DNA of 45,712 nt from Candidatus Accumulibacter sp. UBA704 (GTDB taxonomy: Bacteria > Pseudomonadota > Gammaproteobacteria > Burkholderiales > Rhodocyclaceae), in contig DBMG01000051.1 in the NCBI GenBank assembly GCA_002304785.1, positions 1 to 45,712 on the forward strand. The letters run 5' to 3'. Position numbers and translations under genes: made by a program. Shown in pieces: positions 24,608 through 33,496 of the stretch. Position 1 is the first letter of the stretch. Each line of letters opens with the position of its first letter. A model generated the notes under the pieces. The model did not search any database. It saw only the letters and a program-made list of their open reading frames with translations, and was not told the DNA's origin.

Positions 24608-25448
24608 GGCCGGCCCGCAGTCCGCGTAGCGCCAGATTAACCAGCAGAGAGATCAGGAACAGAACGACCCCGCAAGCGAAGAGGGAGCCATAAACGAGGC
24701 TCTGACTGTCGGTGGCCACGACCAGCGCGATGTGCGACGTCAGTGTGCGCATCGGGTCGAGCAGTGAATGCGGGGGACGCGCCGCGTTGCCGGCCAGCAT
24801 CAAGGGAATCAGCGTATCGCCGATGGCCCGCCCAAAGCCCAGAGCGGCGGCGACGCCCAGTCCGCGCGCCGACAGCGGCACGGTCAGGCGCAGCAGTTGC
24901 TGGATCGGGGCAAGCCCCAGCGCGACGCCGGTAAGTCCCAGTCCGCTTTGCACCTGACGGAACTGCCCGTCGATGACCAGCACGATGGTCGGGATGATCA
25001 GCACCGCCAACACCAACCCTGCCGCCAGCCAGGAAAATCCCGACCCGGAAAAGGCGTTGCGGATCAGCGGCACCAGAAGGAATACCGAGACCAGGCCGTA
25101 CACTACGGTCGGTACGCTGGTCATGAAGCGGACAGCGATCACCAGCGGCCGTGCGGCGCGGACCGGACCGGCGCCGTGGACAAAACAGCAGATACCCAGC
25201 GCCAGGGGATAGGCCAGCAGCATTGCCGAAACAGACAGGCAAAGCGACCCAGCAAGCATCGGCAGGATGCCGAATTCGCCACGCAATGGCCGCCACTGCC
25301 AGGACAGCAGGGAGGCCAGAGCTTCGCCGTGGAAAACCGGCAATGAAAACCAGAGCAGGAAGCCGAAGATCGCCAGCACTGTCACAGCCGAAACGGCCGT
25401 GGCGCAGAAAAGCAGGCGTTCAGCGAGGCGATTCGTCGGCGGTGTCAT
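24600..25448 (-). CDS. pstC: Phosphate ABC transporter permease PstC
   Basis: This is the second channel half, 282 residues, with six helices. Conserved elements are 'VRFMTSVPTVVYGLVSVFLLVPLI' around residue 106-129 and 'ALGFGRAIGDTLIPLMLAGN' with the EAA-like loop near residue 205-224. It is shorter than the E. coli protein at the N terminus but complete. It starts one base past the end of the pstS stop region. Confidence 0.92.
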   Translation of the reverse strand: MTPPTNRLAERLLFCATAVSAVTVLAIFGFLLWFSLPVFHGEALASLLSWQWRPLRGEFGILPMLAGSLCLSVSAMLLAYPLALGICCFVHGAGPVRAARPLVIAVRFMTSVPTVVYGLVSVFLLVPLIRNAFSGSGFSWLAAGLVLAVLIIPTIVLVIDGQFRQVQSGLGLTGVALGLAPIQQLLRLTVPLSARGLGVAAALGFGRAIGDTLIPLMLAGNAARPPHSLLDPMRTLTSHIALVVATDSQSLVYGSLFACGVVLFLISLLVNLALRGLRAGHD

Positions 25449-25449
25449 A

Positions 25450-26289
25450 TCACAACGGCAGATAGCCCGCCGCCGCCGTCATCTGCTTGCCCTCCGGCCC
25501 CAGAATGTACTTGATGAAGGCTCCGGTCAGTCCCTGCGCCTCGCCCTTGGTGTTCATATACAGCTTGCGCACGATCGGGTACTTCCCGGAACGGGCATTG
25601 TCCTGTGTTGGTGCCACGCCGTCGAGCGTCGGCGCCTTGATCGTCTCGTCGATATGCCCGATCGAGACGTAGCCAAGCGCATCGGGGTCGCCGGCCAGCG
25701 CCGATTTCATTGCGCCGTTGGACGCGACGACATTGGCGCTGTCGACGATCGTTCCCTTTTTCAGCAGCTTCTCCCAGAACACCTCGCGCGTCCCGCTGGC
25801 CTCGTCCCGTGTGAAGAGGTGAATCGCGGCATCGCGGCCACCAACGGCTTTCCAGTTGGTGATCTTGCCGGCGAATATTTCCTGCACCTGGGTCGCGGTC
25901 AAATTGCCCACGGGGTTTTTCGGATGCACCACGGCGGCCACGCCGTCGATGGCGAATGCATAGGACTTCAGGCCGTACTTGGCAATTTCCTCGTCGCTCA
26001 ACGGACGCCCGGTATTGCCGATATCCACCAGCCCCTCGCCGACCTTCTGCACCCCAACGCCCGAGCCGCCGGCCGCGACGGTAATGCGGATCCCCGGATT
26101 GGCCTGCATGATGCGCTTGGCCGCATCATTCATTACCGGGATGTGGGCCGTGCCGCCGGCGATGTCGATCTTGCCTTTCAGTCCCGCGAAAGCGTCGAGT
26201 TCACCGGCCAGAGCGGTTCCCATCAACATAAAACAGCAGGCCAGCGGAACGGCCCAGCACACGGCGACACGCTTCATCATCTGTTTCAT
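25450..26289 (-). CDS. pstS: Phosphate-binding periplasmic protein
   Basis: This is a 279-residue periplasmic protein with a signal peptide of about 28 residues, cleaved after ALA in 'GTALAGE'. 'AGGSGVGVQKVGEG' and 'FTRDEASGTREVFWEKLL' are the phosphate-binding loops of this family. AAGGA lies seven bases before the start at 26289. It heads pstSCAB. A PhoB box was not recognised upstream: a CTGTGACGAAACA stretch is only a weak match. The operon lacks phoU and phoBR in the window. Confidence 0.93.
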   Translation of the reverse strand: MKQMMKRVAVCWAVPLACCFMLMGTALAGELDAFAGLKGKIDIAGGTAHIPVMNDAAKRIMQANPGIRITVAAGGSGVGVQKVGEGLVDIGNTGRPLSDEEIAKYGLKSYAFAIDGVAAVVHPKNPVGNLTATQVQEIFAGKITNWKAVGGRDAAIHLFTRDEASGTREVFWEKLLKKGTIVDSANVVASNGAMKSALAGDPDALGYVSIGHIDETIKAPTLDGVAPTQDNARSGKYPIVRKLYMNTKGEAQGLTGAFIKYILGPEGKQMTAAAGYLPL

Positions 26290-26370
26290 ACATCCATCCT
26301 TGTTTCGTCACAGGCAAAGGCTGCCACTATACCCAGTCGCCCGGCAGTGTTCCACACTCCGAAACCGGGA

Positions 26371-26406
26371 CAAAAAACAAACGGCGAGCAGATGGTCCGC
26401 TCGCCG
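26371..26406 (-). terminator. Intrinsic terminator after the chemoreceptor gene
   Basis: CGGCGAGC (26382-26389) pairs with GCTCGCCG (26399-26406) around a nine-base loop. On the minus strand it is followed by TTTGTTTTTT. It stands about 40 bases after the chemoreceptor stop and insulates pstS from it. Confidence 0.8.
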
Positions 26407-26444
26407 CCGATATTGTAATTTCGGCCAACAGGGCCGGCATGGTT

Positions 26445-28079
26445 TCAGACGGTGAACTGATTCACCGCCTTGTTCATCCGGTCTACGATCCCTTCCAGCT
26501 TTTGCACCATGCCTTCGGTCTGGTTGACGACGGCAACGTTCTGCTCGGTCATCATCGCCACCTGCTCGACGTTTTGCGCCAACTGTGTCATGGCCGTCTG
26601 CTGCTCGCTCGACGCATGCGATATTTCGTTGACACGCTGGATGGTGTTGCCCATCTCGTCGTTGATGCGTTGCAGCGCGTCCTGCGCGGAATGAACGAGA
26701 GTCACACCTTCTTCGACCTGGGTCGCCCCGGCACGCATGCCATGCACGGCACTCTCGGTTTCCCTCTGGATCAGCCCGATCATCGTGCTGATTTCCTCGG
26801 TCGCTCTGGCCGTGCGCTCGGCCAGCTTGCGCACTTCGTCGGCAACCACGGCAAACCCGCGCCCCTGCTCGCCGGCGCGCGCTGCCTCGATGGCCGCGTT
26901 GAGCGCCAGCAGGTTGGTCTGGTCGGCAATCTCCTTGATCGCGCCGGCAATCTGGCTGATCTCGGCGGAACGCTGCCCCAGCGTTTCGACCTGCTCGGCC
27001 GAACGCTTGACGGTTTCAGCCAGCGAATTGATCGTCAGGCAGGCTTCGTCGGACCGCTGGACTCCCGCACGCGAGACTTCGCCCGCATTGGCGGCAACGT
27101 CGCGAGTGGACCGGGCATGCTCCGCCACTTCTCCGATCGACACGGTGACCTGCTCGACGGCGGCAGCGGCTGACGAGGTCGCCTGATTCTGGTGTTCCGC
27201 CGACTCCATCGCCACGCGCATGCCAGCCTCCACCTCGCGAGTTGCTTTCCGGACGTGACCAGCGGTATCGGCCATCCCTTGAACCGTGGCCTGTACCGAA
27301 GCGACAAAGACGTCGATCTGGCGCGACACGACACCAAGCAGATCGGAACGCGCCAGCGTCAGTCGCTTCTTCAGGTTTCCGGAAGAAAGCACGCCGTTCA
27401 TCCAGTCGCGGATGACGCCAAGATCGCGATTGACCTTCGGAACGAAGTAGCCCAGAAAGTACAGGGCGTAGATGATCGACAGACCGGCCAGTATTTCACG
27501 CACCCAAGGCATCAATCCTTTGCCCAACGCAACTTCCGCGGCATTCACCAAACCGAGCAGCAGCGCCAGAATGCCCATGGCAATCATTTGCCCACTCAGG
27601 GAAGTTACCGCAGACAACAACGCCGGCCGCTTGCACATCGCATAGCCGTGGCTGACCACGAGACACTTGCTGCCCTCGCTGATCTTGCGGTAAGCCGCTT
27701 CGGCAGCGGCAATCTCATCGCGAGAAGGACGACTCCGTACCGACTGGTAGCCCACCACCTGCCCGTTCTCGCGTACCGGCGAGACATTGGCCACGACCCA
27801 GTAGAAGCCCCCGTCCTTGCGCCGGTTCTTGACGATGCCGCGCCACGGCAGTCCTGCCTTCAAGTCGCGCCACATATCCTCGAACGCGGCGATCGGCATG
27901 TCGGGGTGACGCACCATGTTGTGCGGCTGACCCAGCATTTCTTCACGAGAGAAGCCGCTGACATCGCAAAACGCATCGTTGGCCTCGGTAATTTGGCCTT
28001 TCAGATCGGTTCTGGAATAGATGAACTGGTTTTCCGGAAGCAGGGTTTCCGTATTCGTGACCGGCAGATTCTTGCGCAT
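26445..28079 (-). CDS. Aer-like methyl-accepting chemotaxis protein with PAS domain
   Basis: This 544-residue chemoreceptor likely senses redox or energy state. An N-terminal PAS domain (about 18-118, including 'YSRTDLKGQITEANDAF', 'HNMVRHPDMP' and 'KNRRKDGGFYWV') resembles the FAD-binding domain of Aer. Two hydrophobic segments follow (about 158-182 and 195-213), then HAMP-like sequence and the signalling domain with tip 'EIADQTNLLALNAAIEAARAG' in part at 383-403. Output is to CheA/CheW. No C-terminal CheR-binding pentapeptide is present. The start at 28079 is preceded by AGAGGA; the long upstream open frame is antisense shadow of the M61 gene. Confidence 0.93.
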   Translation of the reverse strand: MRKNLPVTNTETLLPENQFIYSRTDLKGQITEANDAFCDVSGFSREEMLGQPHNMVRHPDMPIAAFEDMWRDLKAGLPWRGIVKNRRKDGGFYWVVANVSPVRENGQVVGYQSVRSRPSRDEIAAAEAAYRKISEGSKCLVVSHGYAMCKRPALLSAVTSLSGQMIAMGILALLLGLVNAAEVALGKGLMPWVREILAGLSIIYALYFLGYFVPKVNRDLGVIRDWMNGVLSSGNLKKRLTLARSDLLGVVSRQIDVFVASVQATVQGMADTAGHVRKATREVEAGMRVAMESAEHQNQATSSAAAAVEQVTVSIGEVAEHARSTRDVAANAGEVSRAGVQRSDEACLTINSLAETVKRSAEQVETLGQRSAEISQIAGAIKEIADQTNLLALNAAIEAARAGEQGRGFAVVADEVRKLAERTARATEEISTMIGLIQRETESAVHGMRAGATQVEEGVTLVHSAQDALQRINDEMGNTIQRVNEISHASSEQQTAMTQLAQNVEQVAMMTEQNVAVVNQTEGMVQKLEGIVDRMNKAVNQFTV

Positions 28080-28214
28080 GTTTTCCTCTTGCAAAGGGAA
28101 GAAGGTAGCTGCAGTTAGGACTTGTGGCTTTCGGTAATTCGGCGAATGGATTATAAACAGCCATCTTCGACGCCGGTGTCGATTTTTCACTTGAGTTACG
28201 CACGAGAGCCAATC

Positions 28215-29987
28215 ATGTCCATTTCTCCGATTCAGTACCGCATCCGCCCCGCGAATCCAACGGCGCACCGTTTTGAAGTCTCCTGCACGGTCGCAACCCC
28301 TGATCCGGCCGGGCAGCGTTTCGCGCTTCCGGCCTGGATTCCAGGCAGCTACCTGATCCGCGAATTCGCCCGGCACGTGGTCGCCATCCGCGCGGAGGCC
28401 GCCGGCAAGACGGTGCGCCTGGACAAAATCGACAAGCACACCTGGCAAGCCGCGCCACTGAAGGCAAATCAGGCGCTGACCGTAATCTGCGAGGTCTACG
28501 CCTGGGATCTCTCGGTGCGCGGCGCCCACCTTGACCAGACCCACGCGTTCTTCAACGGAACCAGCGTCTTCCTGCGCGTGATCGGAAAGGAATCCTCGCC
28601 ATGCCTGGTGGACATTCAGCCGCCCGACGGAAAGATGTTCAAGGACTGGCGCGTTGCCACCGCATTGGAACGCGCTATCGGCGACAAGGGCTGCGCAAGA
28701 CTCCATGGCTTCGGGCTTTATCGGGCGGAGAACTACGATGAACTGATCGATCACCCGGTCGAGATGGGCACGTTCGCGCTGACCGCCTTCGACGCCTGCG
28801 GCATCCCGCATGAAGTCGCCATCACCGGCCGCCATGACTGCGACATGGAACGCCTGACGGCCGATCTCAAGCGCGTCTGCGAGTGGCAAATCCGCTTCTT
28901 CGGCGAACCGGCGCCAATGCGCCGCTACGTCTTCCTCGTCACCGCCGTCGGCGAAGGCTACGGCGGCCTCGAACACCGCGCCTCGACGGCGTTGCTGTGT
29001 TCGCGCAACGATCTTCCCCATCCCGGCATGAAAGGATTGCCGGAAAGCTACCGCACCTTCCTTGGCCTGTGCAGCCACGAGTACTTCCACACCTGGAATG
29101 TCAAACGCATCAAGCCGGGAGCCTTCGTTCCCTACGACCTGGATCGCGAGAACTACACCACCCAGTTGTGGGCCTTCGAGGGTATCACCTCGTACTACGA
29201 CGATCTGGCGCTGCTCAGGAGTGGCGTCATCGCACTGCAAGACTGGCTCGAACTCACCGCCAAGACGGTCACCAATGTGCATCGATCCCCGGGCCGCCTG
29301 CGCCAGTCGTTGGCCGAATCGAGCTTCGATGCCTGGAGCAAGTTCTATCGGCCGGACGAGAACACCCCCAACGCCGTCGTCAGCTACTACGCGAAAGGCG
29401 CGCTGGCCGCCCTGGCGCTCGACCTGGCCTTGCGCCAGGAGAGCCGCAACGAGATTTCGCTGGACGACGTGATGCGCGTGCTATGGACGCGCTTTGGGCA
29501 AACCGGCACAGGAACGGGCGACGACGACATCCGCCACGTCGCCGAAGAACTGTCGGGATTGAACCTCAAGCGTTTCTTTGCCGAAGCCATTCATGGAACG
29601 CGGGACCTGCCGCTGAAGAAGCTGCTCGCGCCGTTCGGCATCGGCCTCGAATGGGAAAAGGCGAAAGCTCCCTCGCTGGGCGTCAAGACAAGCGCGGAAG
29701 GCAGCGAAGTTAAGCTGGCCACGGTCTACGACGGCGGCCCGGCGCAGCAGGCCGGGCTTTCCGCCGGTGACGTCCTGATCGCGGTCGATGGCCTGCGCGT
29801 CACCCCTGCGGCGCTGGACAAGCAGCTTGCCCGCCGGCATCCCGGCGACAACCTTGCCGTTCACGCCTTCCGCCGTGACGAACTGATGGAATTCACCGTG
29901 CGCCTCGATCCGCCACTGGCCGACACGGCAAAGTTGATCGTCGGAAAAGCGGACAACGCCATGCGCAAGGACTGGCTGGGGCGCTGA
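28215..29987 (+). CDS. M61 family glycyl aminopeptidase with PDZ domain
   Basis: This is a 590-residue zinc peptidase. The zinc motif HEYFH is at residues 288-292 within 'CSHEYFHTWNVKRIKPG', and the third ligand is Glu322 in 'LWAFEGITSYYDD'. A PDZ domain occupies about 505-575 ('GGPAQQAGLSAGDVLIAVDG'). There is no signal peptide. Family members release N-terminal glycine or alanine. The ATG at 28215 starts 'MSISPIQYRI', the usual N terminus; an in-frame start 31 codons upstream has no support. The gene is divergent from the chemoreceptor and converges on the MATE pump with a four-base gap. Confidence 0.93.
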   Translation: MSISPIQYRIRPANPTAHRFEVSCTVATPDPAGQRFALPAWIPGSYLIREFARHVVAIRAEAAGKTVRLDKIDKHTWQAAPLKANQALTVICEVYAWDLSVRGAHLDQTHAFFNGTSVFLRVIGKESSPCLVDIQPPDGKMFKDWRVATALERAIGDKGCARLHGFGLYRAENYDELIDHPVEMGTFALTAFDACGIPHEVAITGRHDCDMERLTADLKRVCEWQIRFFGEPAPMRRYVFLVTAVGEGYGGLEHRASTALLCSRNDLPHPGMKGLPESYRTFLGLCSHEYFHTWNVKRIKPGAFVPYDLDRENYTTQLWAFEGITSYYDDLALLRSGVIALQDWLELTAKTVTNVHRSPGRLRQSLAESSFDAWSKFYRPDENTPNAVVSYYAKGALAALALDLALRQESRNEISLDDVMRVLWTRFGQTGTGTGDDDIRHVAEELSGLNLKRFFAEAIHGTRDLPLKKLLAPFGIGLEWEKAKAPSLGVKTSAEGSEVKLATVYDGGPAQQAGLSAGDVLIAVDGLRVTPAALDKQLARRHPGDNLAVHAFRRDELMEFTVRLDPPLADTAKLIVGKADNAMRKDWLGR

Positions 29988-29991
29988 ACGA

Positions 29992-31326
29992 TCAGTCGCG
30001 CAACGCCCGGCTCGTACGCCACAGCAAAGCGCCCAGCAGCACGGCGGCGAAAACCAGGCTGAGCATCGACGCCACCCAAAATCCGGCGACGCCCATGGGA
30101 CCGGGAGCGCGAAAGGCCAGCCACCAGCCGCCGAACAGGCCGACCCCCCAGAAGGCGCCGACATGCACCAGCATGGGCACAAAAGTGACCTTATAGCCGC
30201 GCAATGCATGCGCAGCCACCGTCTGTGCGGCATCGAACACCTGATAGGCGGCGAGATAAACGATCAGCGACAGACATACCTCGCGCACCGTCGGGTCGCT
30301 GGTATAGGCGTTGACCAATGGTTTTTCGACCAGCCAGAGCAACAGGCCAAGAATCGTCGACACCGCGCTGGCGATGACGATTCCCGCCACGGCGGATATT
30401 CGCGCACGCGGCCAGTCGCGGGCTCCGGCCGCCAGGCCGACTTGCGCCAGCGTCGCGACGGCCAGAGATAGCGGCAGCATGTAGCAGATCCCGGCAAGGT
30501 TGGCGACTATGCGGTGGCCTGCCACGACCGGTGCGCCGAGTTGCGCAACGAAAAGCGCAATCAGGGTGAATGCCGAAATTTCGACGAAACTCGATAGCCC
30601 CATCGGCACGCCCAGCCTGAGCAAGGATTTCTGCGCGTCCATGCGCGGCGCCGTCCAGCCGCGCATCAGGCGGTAGCCTTTGAGCGCCCCGCTGGAGATC
30701 ATGTAGATGGCGCCCGAAGCCAGTGCCAGCCAGCCGATCAGGGCATTGGAGATGCCACAGCCGAGCGCCCCCAACCCGGCACCACCCCACGCCCCAGTCA
30801 CCAGCACACCGGCCAGCAGCCCATGCGCCATGGTGCAACACAGCGAAATGAGCATCAGCGGTCGCGGCAGCCCAACGGCGACGCAAAAAGCATAAAAAGT
30901 GCGATAAAGCAACGAAGCAGGCATGCCCCAGGCAAGCATGGCGAGATAGGCGCGCGCCTTGGCTTCGACGCCGGGGTCGATGCGCGACAGGGCGAACAAC
31001 GGATCCGGATAAAGCAGGCACACTATCCCCGGAATGGACAGGAACAGCGCCAGCCAGAAACCCTGGTGCAGGACGCCCACCAGTTCGCTTTCCCGCCCGG
31101 CGCCCTTGAGATGCGCCACAGTCGGCGATACGGCTTGGACCACCCCGGCAAGCGCCAGAATCACCGCGATGTAGATGCCGCTGCCGACGGCGACAGCCGC
31201 CAAGTCCTCGGTGCCGAAGTGACCCAGCAGCACCGTGTCGATCACCATCATGCCCATCGAGGCTAACTGGGCGACGAGCATCGGCCAGGCATGGACGAGA
31301 ATCAGGCGGAATTGTCGGAGAAACAT
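29992..31326 (-). CDS. MATE family multidrug efflux transporter
   Basis: The protein has 444 residues with twelve predicted membrane helices in two six-helix halves. The N-terminal 'HAWPMLVAQLASMGMMVIDTVLLGHFGTEDLAAVAVGSG' region is the classic NorM opening around residues 12-50, and 'VVQAVSPTVAHLKGAGRE' follows. It exports cationic drugs or metabolites by Na+ or H+ exchange. It may be norM, but sub-family cannot be fixed by eye. Nothing in its surroundings points to a substrate. Confidence 0.93.
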   Translation of the reverse strand: MFLRQFRLILVHAWPMLVAQLASMGMMVIDTVLLGHFGTEDLAAVAVGSGIYIAVILALAGVVQAVSPTVAHLKGAGRESELVGVLHQGFWLALFLSIPGIVCLLYPDPLFALSRIDPGVEAKARAYLAMLAWGMPASLLYRTFYAFCVAVGLPRPLMLISLCCTMAHGLLAGVLVTGAWGGAGLGALGCGISNALIGWLALASGAIYMISSGALKGYRLMRGWTAPRMDAQKSLLRLGVPMGLSSFVEISAFTLIALFVAQLGAPVVAGHRIVANLAGICYMLPLSLAVATLAQVGLAAGARDWPRARISAVAGIVIASAVSTILGLLLWLVEKPLVNAYTSDPTVREVCLSLIVYLAAYQVFDAAQTVAAHALRGYKVTFVPMLVHVGAFWGVGLFGGWWLAFRAPGPMGVAGFWVASMLSLVFAAVLLGALLWRTSRALRD

Positions 31327-31606
31327 GTCGGACTGCGCGGAGACTGAAAGCCCTACAGGCTATCGCAAACGAGGTGCGGGAGGAATCGTCTTCGATCCGC
31401 CTGCAAGCCACTGAACAACCCGGGCAGAGCGCGCCGACAGGCCGTTTTCCGGGATCACATGCCGTTACAGAATTCCGGCCGTTGTTACACAAGCCCGGCA
31501 AAGAGGCTACAGACTGGCCTTTTCATGGTTGCTACGATTCAAACCGTCAGATGAAAGTCGTTTTCACTTGACGAAGCGAACATCAATCACCTTGAAAGGA
31601 AACATC
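31327..31606. other. Intergenic region between MATE pump and small membrane protein
   Basis: The 280 bases hold no supported frame. Promoters for the divergent MATE gene and the small gene should lie here, but no hexamer pair stands out. The ribosome site GAAAGGA at 31594-31600 belongs to the small gene. Confidence 0.5.
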
Positions 31607-31819
31607 ATGGAAATCAGCACTGCTTTTCTGTTTGAACACGCGTTGGAATTCCGTCTCGCCGTCGCCGCTTTGGCGATCATCGGCGGCTATGGCCTGGTCA
31701 AGTTGTACCTGCTGATCGGAGAGGCTCGCAACTTTGCTCTCGAAGCCTTGCGCAAGGCGTCCGAAGCCAAGCCCGCCGGCATCTCCACGATCAGCACCAG
31801 TGCCGCTGGCGCCCGTTGA
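31607..31819 (+). CDS. Small single-helix membrane protein, unknown function
   Basis: This is a 70-residue protein with the helix 'LAVAALAIIGGYGLVKLYLLI' at about residues 17-38 in part, then a positively charged helical stretch (NFALEALRKASEAK) and a Ser/Thr/Ala tail. A good ribosome site, GAAAGGA, is six bases before the ATG, and codon use is GC-rich at third positions like the neighbours. Both support a real gene. No family is recognised. It stands alone between the MATE pump and an FAH-family gene. Confidence 0.7.
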   Translation: MEISTAFLFEHALEFRLAVAALAIIGGYGLVKLYLLIGEARNFALEALRKASEAKPAGISTISTSAAGAR

Positions 31820-32006
31820 GCCTCGTCAGTCATGACAGGCAGACATCCGACCGGGAAATGACAGTTCGCCGACGGCACGACAGCCCACCCGGCAACAAAA
31901 CGCCCCAGCCTTCATGGCAGGCATTCCGGTCGGAATTCACCGCATCAACCCCCGCAGCACAATAGCAACACCTTCTCGCGTCCCCTGACGCCGAGACTCC
32001 AGGCGC

Positions 32007-32690
32007 TCACACCAGCCTGACAGCGAGCTTCCCGATGCCGTCGATAGCGCATTCGAGCATGTCGCCGCGCACGATGGTCGATACGCCCGCCGGCGTTCCC
32101 GTGAAGATCAGATCCCCCGCCGCGAGCGACACATACGACGACAGATTGGCAATGATCTCGGCCACGTTCCAGGTCATCTGCCCCAGGTCTCCGTCCTGCT
32201 TGGTCACCCCATTGACCTTCAGCCATATCCTCCCGCTGCTCGGATGACCGCTGGCGGCCGCTGGCACCAGCACGCTGAGCGGACCACTCTGGTCGAACCC
32301 CTTGCTCATATCCCAAGGACGGCCCTTCTCCTTCGCCTGCGATTGCAGATCGCGCCGCGTCAGGTCGATGCCCACCGCGTAGCCGAAAACATGATTAAGC
32401 GCCTTTTCCGCCGGGATGTCAGACCCCCCTTTAGCAAGCGCCACGACCAGCTCCACTTCGTGCTGGAGGTTAGCGGTACGCGGCGGATAGGCGACATCGC
32501 CTCCGCCCGGCACCAGCGCGTCGGCCGGTTTGCTGAAAAAGAACGGCGGTTCGCGCCCGTCACCGCCCATCTCGGCTACATGCAGGGCATAGTTCTGCCC
32601 GACGCAATACACCCGGCGAACCGGGAAACCGGCGCCGCCATCGACAACCGGAACAACGACCTGCGGCGCAGGGGGAACGGCAAAGCCCAT
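32007..32690 (-). CDS. Fumarylacetoacetate hydrolase family protein
   Basis: This 227-residue single-domain FAH enzyme is probably a fumarylpyruvate hydrolase or acylpyruvase. 'VGQNYALHVAEMG' and 'FFFSKPADALVPGG' are substrate-loop elements; the metal ligands are the glutamates of 'HEVELVVALAKGG' and the aspartate of 'GIDLTRRDLQ'. 'FTGTPAGVSTIVRGD' closes the active site. The ATG at 32690 has GGAGAGAAAA upstream; the longer open frame is shadow of nif3. It starts 28 bases past the nif3-like stop on the same strand. No gentisate or homogentisate genes accompany it, so the substrate remains open. Confidence 0.9.
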   Translation of the reverse strand: MGFAVPPAPQVVVPVVDGGAGFPVRRVYCVGQNYALHVAEMGGDGREPPFFFSKPADALVPGGGDVAYPPRTANLQHEVELVVALAKGGSDIPAEKALNHVFGYAVGIDLTRRDLQSQAKEKGRPWDMSKGFDQSGPLSVLVPAAASGHPSSGRIWLKVNGVTKQDGDLGQMTWNVAEIIANLSSYVSLAAGDLIFTGTPAGVSTIVRGDMLECAIDGIGKLAVRLV

Positions 32691-32718
32691 TTTTCTCTCC
32701 TTCGATGATGTGTAACGA

Positions 32719-33465
32719 CTATACCGGATTGTCGATATCGACGAACTCGCACTCCAGGCCCAAGTGCTCTGCCAGGTGGCTGGCCAGAGCCCGCACGCCA
32801 AACCGCTCGGTGGCATGATGACCGGCGGCGATAAACGCCACCCCGGATTCCCGCGCCAGGTGCACGCTGTGCTCGGATATCTCGCCGGACAGATAGGCAT
32901 CGACCCCCAGCGCGACGGCCTCCTCGAAATACCCTTGCGCACCACCGGAACACCAGGCGATCCGCTCGATACGGCGGCTGTCGTCGCCGATCGCCAGAGG
33001 CTGGCGGCGAAGTTGCGTCGAGATCGACCGCACGAGATCGGAGAGTATGCAAGGAGCGCTCACACGGCCATGACACCCCAGATCCTGTTCGCCAAACCGC
33101 CCTTCGATACTCCAGCCGCAGCATTTGGCCAACTGCGCGTTGTTGCCGAGTTCAGGGTGGCCGTCCAGAGGCAGATGGTAAGCCACCAGGTTGATATCGT
33201 GCTTCAGAAGGGACTGCATGCGTGCCTTGCGGAATCCGGTCACTCTTCCGTCCTCGCCGCGCCAGAACCAGCCATGGTGGACGAGCAACGTATCGGCCCC
33301 GCGTTCGATGGCGGCGTCGATCAGCGCCTGGCTGGCAGTCACCCCGGCGACAATCCGCCTGACATCCCGGACGCCTTCCACTTGCAGTCCGTTTGGGCAA
33401 TAATCCCTGAACCGCCCAGACTCGAGCAACTCATCGAGATACCGTACCAGTTCATCGCGTTTCAT
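32719..33465 (-). CDS. Nif3-like dinuclear metal-centre protein
   Basis: This is a 248-residue protein of the Nif3/YbgI (DUF34) family. The metal-binding motifs 'LLVHHGWFW' (about 60-68) and 'GHHATERFG' near the C terminus are intact, as is 'YCPNGLQVEG' near residue 22. Biochemical role is debated; GTP cyclohydrolase I type 2 annotation exists but is not established. The ATG at 33465 has GGAGCGG upstream. It is divergent from the DegQ/DegS-type protease, a frequent arrangement in betaproteobacteria. Confidence 0.9.
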   Translation of the reverse strand: MKRDELVRYLDELLESGRFRDYCPNGLQVEGVRDVRRIVAGVTASQALIDAAIERGADTLLVHHGWFWRGEDGRVTGFRKARMQSLLKHDINLVAYHLPLDGHPELGNNAQLAKCCGWSIEGRFGEQDLGCHGRVSAPCILSDLVRSISTQLRRQPLAIGDDSRRIERIAWCSGGAQGYFEEAVALGVDAYLSGEISEHSVHLARESGVAFIAAGHHATERFGVRALASHLAEHLGLECEFVDIDNPV

Positions 33466-33496
33466 CCCGCTCCTTCCGTAATCTGAAATTATTCCC

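Noticed and set aside
28080..29282. Extension of the chemoreceptor frame by 401 codons
   Set aside because: Antisense shadow of the M61 peptidase; the receptor has a good start and ribosome site at 28079.
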